A stretch of DNA of 58,308 nt from an archaeon (GTDB lineage Archaea; Thermoproteota; Thermoprotei_A; Marsarchaeales; Marsarchaeaceae): NCBI GenBank assembly GCA_902812505.1, contig CADDZQ010000002.1:1-58308 (forward strand), read 5' to 3'. Both the position numbers and the translations under genes were made by a program. This document shows positions 25,458 through 34,687 of the stretch, in pieces; position 1 is the first letter of the stretch; each line of letters opens with the position of its first letter. The notes under the pieces were generated by a model. The model made no database searches and had not been told where the DNA came from. It saw only the letters and a list, made by a program, of their open reading frames with translations.

Positions 25458-26018
25458 CTATTGAGAAGGCTTTAATTCTTGATGCCTGATCCACTCGATT
25501 TTTCCGAGGCCTGGTTGTCTGCAGGTCAGCATGAGCCTACTCTCTCTTGCCTCATTTCGTGTGCTTATGCTCGTTATTCTGACCCGAACCATATCATTTA
25601 TCTGCAAGACTTTCTGAGTGTTTTTTCCAATTAGCGCTCCTCGTTTAGAATCATAAACAGCATAATCACCGTCGAATACTTGGGAAATATGAAGCACACC
25701 TGTCATCGGACCTACCCTTATTTTTGCCCCAGCCTCAGTTATCTCTTCCACCAAACCATCACTAATATCCCCTGGATAAGGGATGTATGATATTAAGTCA
25801 GCAACTACTCGAACCCGCACACCCCCATCGCCAGGTATTAAGAAACCCTCATCATCTATCTCTGGAGCATCTAAAACAGTCACTATATACCCGAGTTCTT
25901 TATCATAAACTCCCACATATTTCTCTCTTAGTGTCTCTAAAATCGCTTGTTTAAGCGGGATGTTAAATTTAAATGGGTCGACCCTGACATACTCTTCGAG
26001 CTTTACAAGGTAAAACAT
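25458..26018 (-). CDS. rpo7: RNA polymerase subunit Rpo7 (E')
   Basis: Rpo7 forms the polymerase stalk with Rpo4. The 186-aa protein has the N-terminal RNP-like FYLVKLEEYVRVDPFKFN and a C-terminal S1/OB domain with GLVEEITEAGAKIRVGPMTG and VRVRITSISTRNEARESRL. The frame opens at 26033, but the ATG at 26018 (MFYLVKL) is preferred: it matches family N-termini and has ATATTTAA centred about 25 bp upstream. Confidence 0.95.
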   Translation of the reverse strand: MFYLVKLEEYVRVDPFKFNIPLKQAILETLREKYVGVYDKELGYIVTVLDAPEIDDEGFLIPGDGGVRVRVVADLISYIPYPGDISDGLVEEITEAGAKIRVGPMTGVLHISQVFDGDYAVYDSKRGALIGKNTQKVLQINDMVRVRITSISTRNEARESRLMLTCRQPGLGKIEWIRHQELKPSQ

Positions 26019-26038
26019 AAAGTTATTCCTCAATAACC

Positions 26039-26046
26039 ATATTTAA
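26039..26046 (-). promoter_or_regulatory. TATA box for the rpo7-spt4 operon
   Basis: Minus-strand TTAAATAT is centred about 25 bp upstream of the Rpo7 ATG at 26018, implying a leaderless transcript starting a new unit within the gene cluster. Confidence 0.6.
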
Positions 26047-26116
26047 GAGTTCCTCTACTACAACTATTAACGACGTACATATAGGGTAAATCAAGGACCA
26101 TATTTTATTAATATAC

Positions 26117-26527
26117 TTAAGGACTGAAGATTAGTCTATTATCATTTGTTATAATAATCGCAGGAACACCATGTTCTGAAAGACGGCGTCTTAATCCAGA
26201 ATCGCATGTGAAAACTACCCCGTCATGCTTTAAAGAAGCTTCAAGAAGTGAATCATCTGCAATCACGGTTTGTGTATCTATAATCGTACACTTTTCACAA
26301 AGCTTTAGTGAGAGAGCTGCAAATAACCTAGTTTTTCCAGTACCTGTTGCAGATAATTTTTTAAGCTCGTCTAAAACTGCTTTTGTTATGCAGATTTTAT
26401 ACGGGGAAGCAAACAGTATGTCAAACCATGAAATAATGTCTATCCTTCTTGAAAGAGCGTGGATCAACCCGCTTGAATCAAGGAGTATCAAAGGGATTTT
26501 ATCGTGCCGTAACCTGTAAGTCTCCAT
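26117..26527 (-). CDS. PIN-domain ribonuclease-like protein (UPF0129 type)
   Basis: 136-aa PIN domain, related to Fcf1/Utp24-type and Nob1-like nucleases. Acidic residues of the metal site are seen at ILLDSSGLI (Asp17), AVLDELKKL (Glu after Asp), ADDSLLEAS and FTCDSGLRRRL. The gene lies in the conserved aIF2-gamma to Rpo7 interval. The ATG at 26527 overlaps the aIF2-gamma end by 40 nt; no closer start is obvious. A role in rRNA maturation is inference. Confidence 0.85.
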   Translation of the reverse strand: METYRLRHDKIPLILLDSSGLIHALSRRIDIISWFDILFASPYKICITKAVLDELKKLSATGTGKTRLFAALSLKLCEKCTIIDTQTVIADDSLLEASLKHDGVVFTCDSGLRRRLSEHGVPAIIITNDNRLIFSP

Positions 26528-27702
26528 TTATCTTGAACCCTCCTAGCTAAAGCTATACGGGCCCCAATCTCTGCTACAACCGGCCTTGAAAACCTTATTT
26601 CAGCGCGATCCTTCTTAATTTGCTTTACGACAGCAGTGACGATAGCAGGACCAACCGCGACCACCACTTGCTCGCCTGACTTTATTGGTTCTAGCGCCCT
26701 CATTTCCTTAGTCCCTATAACTCTTTGGAACACGTGAATTTCGGCATCTATCTCATAGGTTGGATTAGGAACCATGCCAACCTTGCCAACAACATTACCG
26801 ACCAGATTATCCGCTTTTGTTAAGCTTGGATCTAGATCCGTTTGAACACCTATCAGGCCACCTGGGTCAGCTGAGCTTAACTCTATATCTCCGCTCTTTA
26901 AGCCCGTAACTTGCGCTATAAGTGGCTCAATAGAACCGTCAAGTTTAGCCCCAGGTAATATCTGTATTTCATCTCCCACTTTTATCAAACCGCTCACAAC
27001 AGATCCGCCAATAACGCCGCCTCTAAACTCTCGTGGTGGTGTTCCAGGCCTATTGGTATCAAACGACCTGATAACGTACATCTTTAAAGGCGCCGAGGGG
27101 TCTCTTGCAGGCACGGGAATATACTCTATTAATGCCCTTATGAGCTCCGATAGATTAGCACCTCTTAATGCAGAGACAGGTATGATTGGTGCTCTCTCCG
27201 CCCAAGTCCCTGACACCATTTGCTTAATTTCCTTGTAATTTTGTTTGGCAGCCTCGGGGTCAACCACATCAACCTTGTTTTGCACGATGACGAGATTACG
27301 AACACCAATTATTTCCAACGCTGCAAAGTGTTCTCTTGTCTGAGGCTGGGGGCATGGTTCGTTTGCCGCAATCACCAAAATAGCCCCATCCATTATTGCC
27401 GCACCACTGAGCATCCTAGCCATAAGTACCTCATGACCAGGCGAATCCACAAATGAAACAGCACGAATGAATTGCGTGACATTACCACAATATGGGCATC
27501 TATCTGAAGAACTATATTTTCCACAGGCGGGGCATTTATAAAAAGCAGCGTTAGCAAACCCTAACTTTATAGTCATACCACGCTTAATCTCTTCGCTATG
27601 TTTAGCAGTCCATACACCTGTAAGCGCTTTAACTAGAGTTGATTTACCATGGTCTACGTGTCCTACCACACCTATATTTAATACAGGCTTAAGATTCTGC
27701 AT
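26488..27702 (-). CDS. aif2g: Translation initiation factor aIF2 subunit gamma
   Basis: The GTP-binding subunit of aIF2 delivers initiator tRNA. The 404-aa protein has G1 GHVDHGKST (14-22), the Zn knuckle CPAC/CPYC (Cys57, 60, 69, 72), G3 DSPGHE, G4 NKVD, and beta-barrel domains II and III ending with WRLTGYG. It is co-directional with S6e upstream (8-bp gap) and the PIN gene downstream. No interruption is apparent, unlike in aIF5B. Confidence 0.97.
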   Translation of the reverse strand: MQNLKPVLNIGVVGHVDHGKSTLVKALTGVWTAKHSEEIKRGMTIKLGFANAAFYKCPACGKYSSSDRCPYCGNVTQFIRAVSFVDSPGHEVLMARMLSGAAIMDGAILVIAANEPCPQPQTREHFAALEIIGVRNLVIVQNKVDVVDPEAAKQNYKEIKQMVSGTWAERAPIIPVSALRGANLSELIRALIEYIPVPARDPSAPLKMYVIRSFDTNRPGTPPREFRGGVIGGSVVSGLIKVGDEIQILPGAKLDGSIEPLIAQVTGLKSGDIELSSADPGGLIGVQTDLDPSLTKADNLVGNVVGKVGMVPNPTYEIDAEIHVFQRVIGTKEMRALEPIKSGEQVVVAVGPAIVTAVVKQIKKDRAEIRFSRPVVAEIGARIALARRVQDKWRLTGYGTIKSL

Positions 27703-27710
27703 TCAATAAC

Positions 27711-28037
27711 TCAGCCCTTTTTAACTGCAGCAGTGTTTATCTGAACAACGGATTCAGTTATCATCGAACCCCTCCTCAGGACTCTTTTACGAATACCTTT
27801 TTTGTCCTTTAATAAAACTCGTACAAGCCCACCGCCCTGAATGTTCTTCAACATCGGAAACCCAGCAGAATCGCTTCCACCAGTTATAACTAACTCGTAC
27901 TCAGGTTTACCCACTAGCGAACCATCAACCTTATCCCCTATTCTCAAACCGATGAAATTAGAAGCATTCTGGCCGCTAACACTCACAGTCTCCGTCTTCC
28001 CATCTTTATATGAGACCACAACCTTGAATTCGACCAT
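27711..28037 (-). CDS. rps6e: 30S ribosomal protein S6e
   Basis: 108 aa: MVEFKVVVSYKDGKTETV, FIGLRIGDKVDGSLVG, ELVITGGSDSAGFPM, LRRGSMITESVVQIN, all S6e signatures. The open frame extends to 28232, but the ATG at 28037 begins the conserved protein and has TTTAAA centred about 27 bp upstream. Confidence 0.95.
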   Translation of the reverse strand: MVEFKVVVSYKDGKTETVSVSGQNASNFIGLRIGDKVDGSLVGKPEYELVITGGSDSAGFPMLKNIQGGGLVRVLLKDKKGIRKRVLRRGSMITESVVQINTAAVKKG

Positions 28038-28061
28038 ATTATAGTCTTCAGCATCACCCCC

Positions 28062-28067
28062 TTTAAA
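28062..28067 (-). promoter_or_regulatory. TATA box for S6e-aIF2-gamma operon
   Basis: TTTAAA, about 27 bp before the S6e ATG, fits leaderless initiation. The rest of the approximately 297-bp gap up to 28334 shows no gene. Confidence 0.6.
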
Positions 28068-28334
28068 TTTTACTAATAAGTCGCCGTCTAACCTACACAT
28101 ATCCACGTTTCTTAGGTTTAAGCAAACTATCTGTGGTGGATTAGATGAGCCGAAGTAGCAACAAGCATGGCAAACGAACTTTGAATGCGAGACTATGTGC
28201 ATACTTAGGGAGCAAAAATGATGAACTAACAACGAAAATCTGCTGCATACGTGAGAGTTCTCCGAGCGAGCGCTTATTATACTTGATACCGGCGCCTCGG
28301 GTAACGTCGCCCAAATACTATCCAGAACTAAGAA

Positions 28335-30119
28335 TTACTTGCCCAATATGATTCCTGCATACTCGTCAAGTATGTTTCTTTCATCATCTGATAGAAACTC
28401 ATGATACTTTGTTTTGAGCAATGCGAAATGTTCGAATGGAACCGCCACATACAATATCTCACCCTCTTTCAATTGTCTTCCAAACGTAATGTCGCCCTTT
28501 ATAGACACAGCAACGCTCTGCCCTTTTACAGCTTGGTTAACTGGTTGACCATTGTATTGAATTTGCATTATTTCACCCAATTTAACCCCCCTTTCTGACA
28601 CAAGAGAGTAACCCGATTTTATTGAACCACCCAAGACTTCTACGCCAATTATTACAGGGTTACTCCTCCTGAACACATAACCGGGGATAACCTTTATTTT
28701 ACCAGGTTTTACTATGGTATCCAACTCTAATTTAAGGAGGCGGTTCTTTTCCTCCTCCAACCACTTAAGATATCCATCTATTAGCTCATATATTATTTGG
28801 CTTTTGAATACTGGTATATTAAGAGCCTTTGCCTCTTCCTCTATTCCTTGGAGGAATTTCACGTTAAACGCTAGAATGACGCCATAGAGTGGGTTCTCCC
28901 TCCTGCTAATTGACGCCTCTAATAGATCTCGCTTCGAAACACTTCCAATATCAGCTATACGTATTGGAATACCATTTTTCTTAAGTGAGTCAACAAGCGC
29001 TTCAAGTGTTCCCAACGTGTCTGCCTTAACCACAACACCTTCGCTATCGGTCTTTATCTTTATCGATTCAATTTCTTGTAGCACTTTCAATTTTGCTTCA
29101 TTAATTTGGGTGGGGTTGTTGACAACATAAATGGGGGATCCAGCTATTACTCCTTCTAAGTCTGCCGCAACAATTTTAACACCAATGGCTGCAGGGGCCT
29201 CCATGATCTCAGTGAACTTTTCGGTAGAACCCCCGGGAATCGGTTGACGCGGTAGTAAGAGGGCTTTGACTTTTGTGATAATCGGTTCATTTATCCCCAT
29301 GACAATAATATTATCATTCTTTCGTAAAATGCCGTCATATATTATAGCGTCAAGCGTATATCCCAATCCTTGCTCTTCTTTTACTTCTAATACAACACCC
29401 TTTGTGTCATCAGGGTTCACTTGTAGGCGCTTTCTTAGAAACACTTGGCATAAGCCTGCAGTAACAAGTAGTAATTCAGGAATGCCTTCGCTAGTGACTG
29501 CACTCACGGGTACAATAGTTAAAACGCTACGGAAATCCTTGACCCTATCAAACCTCTCAGCAGTGAAACCGAGTTGATTTAAATCGTTCACCAATCTATA
29601 AAACAGTGTATCAAACATTGTTTTGACCTTAGCAGTTTGTCTATCAATACTACTCACAACATCCAGTTCGGGATGTGAGACCCATCCAGGGATTCTATCA
29701 ATTTTATTCATAGCGACCAAGAAAGGAGTCTTCCTTTCTTTTAATATTTTAATACTTTCTACTGTTTGGTTTTCTATTCCTTTTTCAGCATCTACAACGA
29801 CTATGGCTATATCAGCTATACTTCCGCCTCTTTTTCGAAGATTAACAAATGCTTCATGCCCAGGCGTATCAATAAAGAGCAAACCCGGTACTTCTAGCCT
29901 AACACCATATTTAGCCATTAACCGCCCAGAGATGTTTTGAATTGCTTCTGCATGAATGAAACTCGCTCCGATATGTTGCGTTTGGCATCAGGGGATCATG
30001 CCCGCAACTTCTCGGAGCTGGACCGTTGTACCTCTAATTTTATCAAGAAGAGAAGTTTTACCTGCATCAACATGACCTAACATGGTAATTATCGGTTGTC
30101 GAAGGCTAATCACACTCAC
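28335..30119 (-). CDS. infB: Translation initiation factor aIF5B, interrupted by a 15-nt BHB intron
   Basis: Ribosomal subunit-joining GTPase. Read through 30119-29997 joined to 29981-28335 it gives 589 aa, the normal length. Exon 1 (41 codons, GTG start) holds [20 protein letters not shown] with the P-loop at 15-22; exon 2 begins TQHIGASF, then [14 protein letters not shown], and domains II-IV. Unspliced, an in-frame TGA follows residue 44 and stops translation. Removing 29982-29996 restores EVAGMTQHIGAS with the switch I Thr42. Without splicing only an N-terminally truncated protein from an internal start (about 29918), lacking the P-loop, could be made. It ends the L7Ae-S28e-L24e-Ndk-aIF5B operon. 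An alternative GTG lies at 30113. Confidence 0.93.
29982..29996 (-). other. 15-nt BHB intron in aIF5B mRNA
   Basis: Minus-strand parts in order: outer helix GTTGCG, central helix GGCA, bulge TGA cut after TG, loop TCCCCTGA, central helix TGCC, bulge AAA cut after AA, outer helix CGCAAC. Both helices pair perfectly (6 bp and 4 bp) and both bulges are 3 nt. Splicing is phase 0 between codons 41 and 42 and removes an in-frame TGA. The exact cut could slide by one base by sequence alone; the BHB rule fixes it. Confidence 0.9.
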
Positions 30120-30176
30120 CCCCGATTGTAATCATAATAAGGAGATTTAGGTGTTTCCGGGTGGGAACTACTTACC

Positions 30177-30578
30177 TTAAAAAAGGAGACCTATCTCATA
30201 TTCGGCGGACGAAACAGAGTCGGATGCATGAACAACATTTTCTTGGACAGAGTTCGCAAAGTCCCCACGGATAGTACCTGGTGGTGCTTCACTAGCATTT
30301 GTTGGACCTATAAGTCTTCTTACAACCCCAACAGCCGACTCCCCCTCCACTACTAATGCCACAACTTCACCCGATGTTATAAAATTAACAAGGTCCTCGA
30401 AGAAGGGTTTTGATTTATGCACAGCATAGAATTTCTCAGCTAAGTTCCTATCGAACTTAAACTTCTTTATAGCCGATATGCGAAGACCCTTCATCTCGAT
30501 TCTTTTTATTACTTCCCCCGTAAGACGCGCCTTGACGCCATCGGGTTTAATCATTAAAAGTGTCTTTTCATGCGCCAT
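30177..30578 (-). CDS. ndk: Nucleoside diphosphate kinase
   Basis: 133 aa; exchanges gamma-phosphates between NTPs and NDPs through a phospho-His. TLLMIKPDGVKARLTGEVI near the start, the catalytic NVVHASDS with His117 and GPTNASEAPPGTIRGDF are all canonical. It sits between L24e and aIF5B, a standard archaeal order. Confidence 0.97.
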   Translation of the reverse strand: MAHEKTLLMIKPDGVKARLTGEVIKRIEMKGLRISAIKKFKFDRNLAEKFYAVHKSKPFFEDLVNFITSGEVVALVVEGESAVGVVRRLIGPTNASEAPPGTIRGDFANSVQENVVHASDSVSSAEYEIGLLF

Positions 30579-30589
30579 ATTCCAACTAC

Positions 30590-30778
30590 TTACCCCTTAA
30601 TTTTAATGTATTTATTTGTCCATTTGAGTTTTTGTGGCCTCCTTTTCAGATACAGCATGTTGTGCTTACATTTTCTACTGCAAAATCTAAGTATCGTGCC
30701 ATCCGTCCTCACATATAGCAATAGTGAACCAGGATTTATTTTTTTACCACAAAAACTGCATTCCACTATTCTAACCAT
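30590..30778 (-). CDS. rpl24e: 50S ribosomal protein L24e
   Basis: 62 aa with the zinc site Cys7, Cys10, Cys33 and Cys37 (VECSFCGKKINPG ... RFCSRKC), followed by a basic tail with LKRRPQKLKWTN. Second gene downstream of L7Ae in the operon. Confidence 0.95.
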   Translation of the reverse strand: MVRIVECSFCGKKINPGSLLLYVRTDGTILRFCSRKCKHNMLYLKRRPQKLKWTNKYIKIKG

Positions 30779-30780
30779 GC

Positions 30781-31005
30781 TTATCGCCTCGTTGATATCT
30801 TTCTTGCCTCTCTCTCTGTTTCTCTAAGCATGAGAATGTCGCCTAAGCGTACTGGTCCCAACACGTTCCTAGTTATTGTCCTACCCTTCATAGAACCCGA
30901 AAGAACCCTGACCCTGACTTGTGTAACCTCGCCTGCCACACCCGTTCTCCCTACAATGGAGACAACTTCCGCGGGGAAGGCATCTTCGGTAGATTGGCTA
31001 CTCAT
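30781..31005 (-). CDS. rps28e: 30S ribosomal protein S28e
   Basis: 74 aa; [20 protein letters not shown] and the C-terminal [19 protein letters not shown] are the S28e OB-fold signatures. Two bp before L24e and 17 bp after L7Ae. Confidence 0.95.
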   Translation of the reverse strand: MSSQSTEDAFPAEVVSIVGRTGVAGEVTQVRVRVLSGSMKGRTITRNVLGPVRLGDILMLRETEREARKISTRR

Positions 31006-31022
31006 GCAAACTTACGCCTCAA

Positions 31023-31400
31023 CTATTTCTTTTGTTGTTTTAGCGATGAAATGGTGTTTGTGATTTCTGCTAGTAAATCTTTTTCTTGGGTTTCCACTAC
31101 GCAGGCGGCTGCTGCGCTCACCTCGAGTCCAGCCGCTTGACCGATCTTCTGCTTAGACGTCACGAACACATATGGCACTTTTCTCTCTTCACATAGCAGT
31201 GGTAAATGCGCTACAACTTCAGGCGGTTGAACATCGGTTGCCAAAACCACAAGCTTGGCTAACCCTCTTTCCACAGCTTTTGTTGTTTCATTTGTACCCT
31301 TTCTTACCTTTCCGTTTTCATGAGCCTTCTTCAATAGCTGTAACGCCTTCTCCTCAAGCTCAGGTGTTGTTTGATAAGTCACATAAAATGGGGTCGACAT
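31023..31400 (-). CDS. rpl7ae: 50S ribosomal protein L7Ae
   Basis: 125-aa kink-turn-binding protein; part of the large subunit, of C/D and H/ACA guide RNPs and of archaeal RNase P. Motifs: VRKGTNETTKAVERG, VVLATDVQPPEVVAHLP, VPYVFVTSKQKIGQAAGL. First gene of the L7Ae-S28e-L24e-Ndk-aIF5B operon. A GCTTTAAAA element is about 60 bp upstream, allowing a short leader. Confidence 0.96.
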   Translation of the reverse strand: MSTPFYVTYQTTPELEEKALQLLKKAHENGKVRKGTNETTKAVERGLAKLVVLATDVQPPEVVAHLPLLCEERKVPYVFVTSKQKIGQAAGLEVSAAAACVVETQEKDLLAEITNTISSLKQQKK

Positions 31401-31586
31401 GTTTATTCACGAGCCATCATTGGCAGATAATGGGATAGCCAAAGCGGTTTTAAAGCTTTATGGATATAACCCACAAATCAACAAACTAGCTAAGCCATGA
31501 ACGTTAGAATAACCACCACGCCACGGGCCACACAACAGACTGAGCAGTTATGCTCACGTGCACATTATCCAAGTAGAAACACTAAA

Positions 31587-33371
31587 TTAATCATGCGTGA
31601 ATATGACCCTTATGCTGCCATTATTAGATTCGCGACTCGCATCTATTCTGGCATACCCTATCCTGACCATTTGAATCACGCTCCCAACTGGCTCATGGGT
31701 TATCGATGACTCTATTATTCCTGTATGTTTCTCTAGATTTAGGCCAACAGCTTTATACATCACCATATTAACAGAGTCCATTGTGGGGACCCATTGAATA
31801 ATCGGGTACCTGTTTCTTTTTGCTTCCTCCACTTCTTTAGATTTATAATATCCAACCGCGCCGCTCTCAGAAAGTCTTTGAATCTCAATATTGAAAAGGT
31901 CCATCAACCTTACGGTTTTTGGTAAGCCTTCTAGGTCCGATTTCGCAACCATGATAGATGCACAACCATCTCGAATCGGTAGTTCTATCTTTCTCTCACC
32001 CAATTCTGGGCGGCTGGGGTGAACCTTTATCCTAGCGCTTATAAACGGATTCTCAGTTGGTACACCTTTAACAATTAGGTTTTGAGGGTTGAGAACAGCG
32101 AAAAATCTTTTGGCTATGGGCTCTATTATACGTCGATTAATTGCGGCTAGATTATCCCAGCTTATAGAAGCATCGATTGGCTTTGGTCCTACTTCTAGCA
32201 TTAACTCAACGAGAGCTTGGGGCTGAATGCCTCGCCTCCGCAAACTCATTATAGTTGCCAACCTTGGATCGTCCCACCCATCACTCGTAGTCGGCCAATC
32301 CGAGAGAAATTCATGAGAACGAAGTGAATTTTTGATCTTAGATTTACTAAGAATGTAGCCTTCAAGATTAAGCCTGCCAAACTCCACTGACATCGGTTTT
32401 TTTAAGCCGAGTTTTTCCTGAATTTTCCCTTGAATGATACTATTTGTCAAATGCTCTTTTCCACGGAGGATAAGCGTTATACCCATTAGCGAGTCATCGA
32501 TTGCTGCAGAAAAATTGTATAGTGGAAAGACCCTATACTTAGCGCCAACACGTGGGTGGGGGGTTATATTGGTGTTAACTATACGTAATAAGGGAGGATC
32601 CCGCAGGGCTGGATTTGGATCCTCCATCGAGGTCTTTAATCTTAAGACCGCCTTACCCTCTTCTACAAGGCCTGAAATCATCTTCTGTAAGAGGGAAACG
32701 GAGTCTGTCCGCGTCCGGTGTGGGCAGCTCTTACCTAGCAGCTTGTATGATTTGAACTCTTCGGGAGAACACTCACACACATACGCATCACCTTTGTCAG
32801 TTAACTTTAAGGCATAATCATAGTACAATTCGATCCTATCAGACTGAATATAGAATTCATCCCAATCTAAACCGAGCCATATTAAATCTTGTTTTATCCA
32901 CTCGTATGCACTTAGCATAGGTGGTTTCACTTTCGGGTCAGTGTCTTCTAGTCTAAGAATAAATTTTCCTTTATACATTCTAGCATAACTGTAGCTAAGA
33001 ACTGCTGCCCTAAGGTTCCCAATGTGGATGGGCCCGTCTGGATTGGGTGCAAACCTTGTGACAATAACGGGGGGGCGGTTAGGTAGTTCGGGAAGAACAT
33101 TGCTCTTTTCGTCTACGTTTGGTTTAAAATCAAGGATATAATCAGAGTATTTTTCATATTCTCTTTGCTGCTGCTCCACAGATAGAGTTAGAACGTATTT
33201 TACAGTGTCATCGATTAACATTTTAATTGCCGATATATTGGCTTTTAACTGCGGATGATTAGCTATTATTTTACCAAGTATCGCTTGTGATGATGGTTTT
33301 CCCTCGTGTTCTAATGCATTTTTAAGAGTATACGCAAGAATCTCCGATTTAACATCTTCAGTTAAGCTCAT
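31587..33371 (-). CDS. gltX: Glutamyl-tRNA synthetase (archaeal type)
   Basis: 594-aa class I synthetase charging tRNA-Glu (and tRNA-Gln where a GatDE amidotransferase is used). The non-catalytic N-terminal region is followed by RFAPNPDGPIHIGN (HIGH motif at 116-119), LRLEDTDP, LRGKEHLTN, and the KMSKS equivalent LSKSK at 341-345. The C-terminal beta-barrel anticodon domain is of archaeal/GlnRS type. It precedes idsA? no: it lies 12 bp downstream of the GGPP synthase gene, so the two may be co-transcribed. Confidence 0.96.
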   Translation of the reverse strand: MSLTEDVKSEILAYTLKNALEHEGKPSSQAILGKIIANHPQLKANISAIKMLIDDTVKYVLTLSVEQQQREYEKYSDYILDFKPNVDEKSNVLPELPNRPPVIVTRFAPNPDGPIHIGNLRAAVLSYSYARMYKGKFILRLEDTDPKVKPPMLSAYEWIKQDLIWLGLDWDEFYIQSDRIELYYDYALKLTDKGDAYVCECSPEEFKSYKLLGKSCPHRTRTDSVSLLQKMISGLVEEGKAVLRLKTSMEDPNPALRDPPLLRIVNTNITPHPRVGAKYRVFPLYNFSAAIDDSLMGITLILRGKEHLTNSIIQGKIQEKLGLKKPMSVEFGRLNLEGYILSKSKIKNSLRSHEFLSDWPTTSDGWDDPRLATIMSLRRRGIQPQALVELMLEVGPKPIDASISWDNLAAINRRIIEPIAKRFFAVLNPQNLIVKGVPTENPFISARIKVHPSRPELGERKIELPIRDGCASIMVAKSDLEGLPKTVRLMDLFNIEIQRLSESGAVGYYKSKEVEEAKRNRYPIIQWVPTMDSVNMVMYKAVGLNLEKHTGIIESSITHEPVGSVIQMVRIGYARIDASRESNNGSIRVIFTHD

Positions 33372-33383
33372 TAAGTATCTACC

Positions 33384-34397
33384 TTAATGTTCTCTCTTCC
33401 ACGCATAGTTTACCAAATCAATGAGGAGTTTTCTTTGCTCATTATCAGGGAAGACTGAAAGTGCGTCGAGAGCTTTCAACCCAAAACTACTAGCCAAATC
33501 CATGCATTTGGAATCTATCCCTTTTCTTTTTAAGCCTTCAACCACCTCAATTAAGACTGAATCATCAACTTTATCCTGATTTGATATTGTACTCATTAGA
33601 TGAAGTGTTTTATCGTCGGCAAACTTCGAAGCCAGTATTGTGACCGCTGTTCTTTTACCACGCCTAATATCGTTCCCAACGGCTTTACCTGTTTTTTTAG
33701 GGTCTCCAAAGATGCCCAGATAGTCATCCCGTATTTGGAAGCACAATCCTAAGTTTTTTCCATATTCGGCCAGAGCGGTAAGTTCTTCATCTTCCTTCAT
33801 CGTTGCGTGAGTGAGAAGTCCACCAATAACAGCTGCGGCCTCATATAGAACCCCAGTTTTTAAAGTGACCATTTCGAGATATTGCTCCATTCCTATGTTT
33901 CCCTTATTTTCAAAGCTTACGTCTAAGAATTGTCCTTCGTCAAGTTTTATAGCTGCATTAACCAGTTGCTGCGCAACACCCTTACTACCACTCAGTTTTT
34001 CGGCCAAGATGACGGCTTCAAAGGCTTTTGCAAACAGTAGATCGCCTGTGAGAATTGCGATTGGCTCACCATAAACTTTATGCACAGTTGGGTGTCCTCG
34101 TCTATAATCATCACGATCGATTATGTCGTCATGAACAAGCGTAAAGTTATGGAGCAACTCAACGCCTAAAGCGGAAAGATAAAGAGGCTCCTCCGTTGCT
34201 CCCAACATTCTGCCGCAGGTAATAGTCACGAAAGGCCTTAGCCTTTTACCGCCCAAACTAGGAAGATATTTAGCCGAATTATAGAGCCCCTCTGGACTTC
34301 CATCTAAGTATTTGGTGAGTAAGTGATTAATCTTGTCAGCTTCTATTTTTATAGCTTCAGATAACTGAGCGGTGATACCGCTTTCATTCACAGACAT
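33384..34397 (-). CDS. idsA: Geranylgeranyl/farnesyl diphosphate synthase
   Basis: 337-aa trans-prenyltransferase that elongates isoprenoid diphosphates for archaeal lipids. The first aspartate-rich motif is HDDIIDRDD (89-97) and the second QIRDDYLGIFGD (221-232); GGKRLRP at 49-55 binds IPP. It lies downstream of the IPK gene across 290 bp, so it likely has its own promoter. Confidence 0.95.
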   Translation of the reverse strand: MSVNESGITAQLSEAIKIEADKINHLLTKYLDGSPEGLYNSAKYLPSLGGKRLRPFVTITCGRMLGATEEPLYLSALGVELLHNFTLVHDDIIDRDDYRRGHPTVHKVYGEPIAILTGDLLFAKAFEAVILAEKLSGSKGVAQQLVNAAIKLDEGQFLDVSFENKGNIGMEQYLEMVTLKTGVLYEAAAVIGGLLTHATMKEDEELTALAEYGKNLGLCFQIRDDYLGIFGDPKKTGKAVGNDIRRGKRTAVTILASKFADDKTLHLMSTISNQDKVDDSVLIEVVEGLKRKGIDSKCMDLASSFGLKALDALSVFPDNEQRKLLIDLVNYAWKREH

Positions 34398-34687
34398 TTA
34401 ACCCCTCTTAAAAAAGTCCCACAAATATTTTAGTTTGTCCAAAACACAAACAAAGTACTTACTGTTAGGAAGCCGAGCCAAGATGCTCCCTAATGCATGG
34501 ACCCAACTAGTTCGGTACATCTACACATGAATAAAGTAGCTATTTAGTTTAAAAATAATTAACAAACCTTGCCTCCCAACTCAATGTTAATAATAACCTT
34601 CTAATATATATTAGTTAACTAAAAAGAAAATTTAAGTGCGGCATTTCGTTAGTTATTGAAAGCTTGTATTTCAAGTTCCTACTCACT
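34398..34687. other. Intergenic region between IPK and idsA
   Basis: 290 bp, strongly AT-rich around 34540-34650; likely holds the idsA promoter. No gene seen. Confidence 0.5.

Noticed and set aside
28038-28232. Longer S6e N-terminus
   Set aside because: S6e begins at MVEFKVVV; a TATA element lies at the correct distance from that ATG.
29985-29990. In-frame TGA of aIF5B as selenocysteine or readthrough
   Set aside because: Removing 15 nt through a perfect BHB restores the conserved protein exactly; readthrough would leave five extra residues in switch I, and no SECIS-like element was noticed.
31413-31424. Hairpin GCCA-ATGA-TGGC just upstream of L7Ae as an autoregulatory kink-turn
   Set aside because: The stem has only a 4-nt loop and lacks the G-A pairs and 3-nt bulge of a kink-turn.
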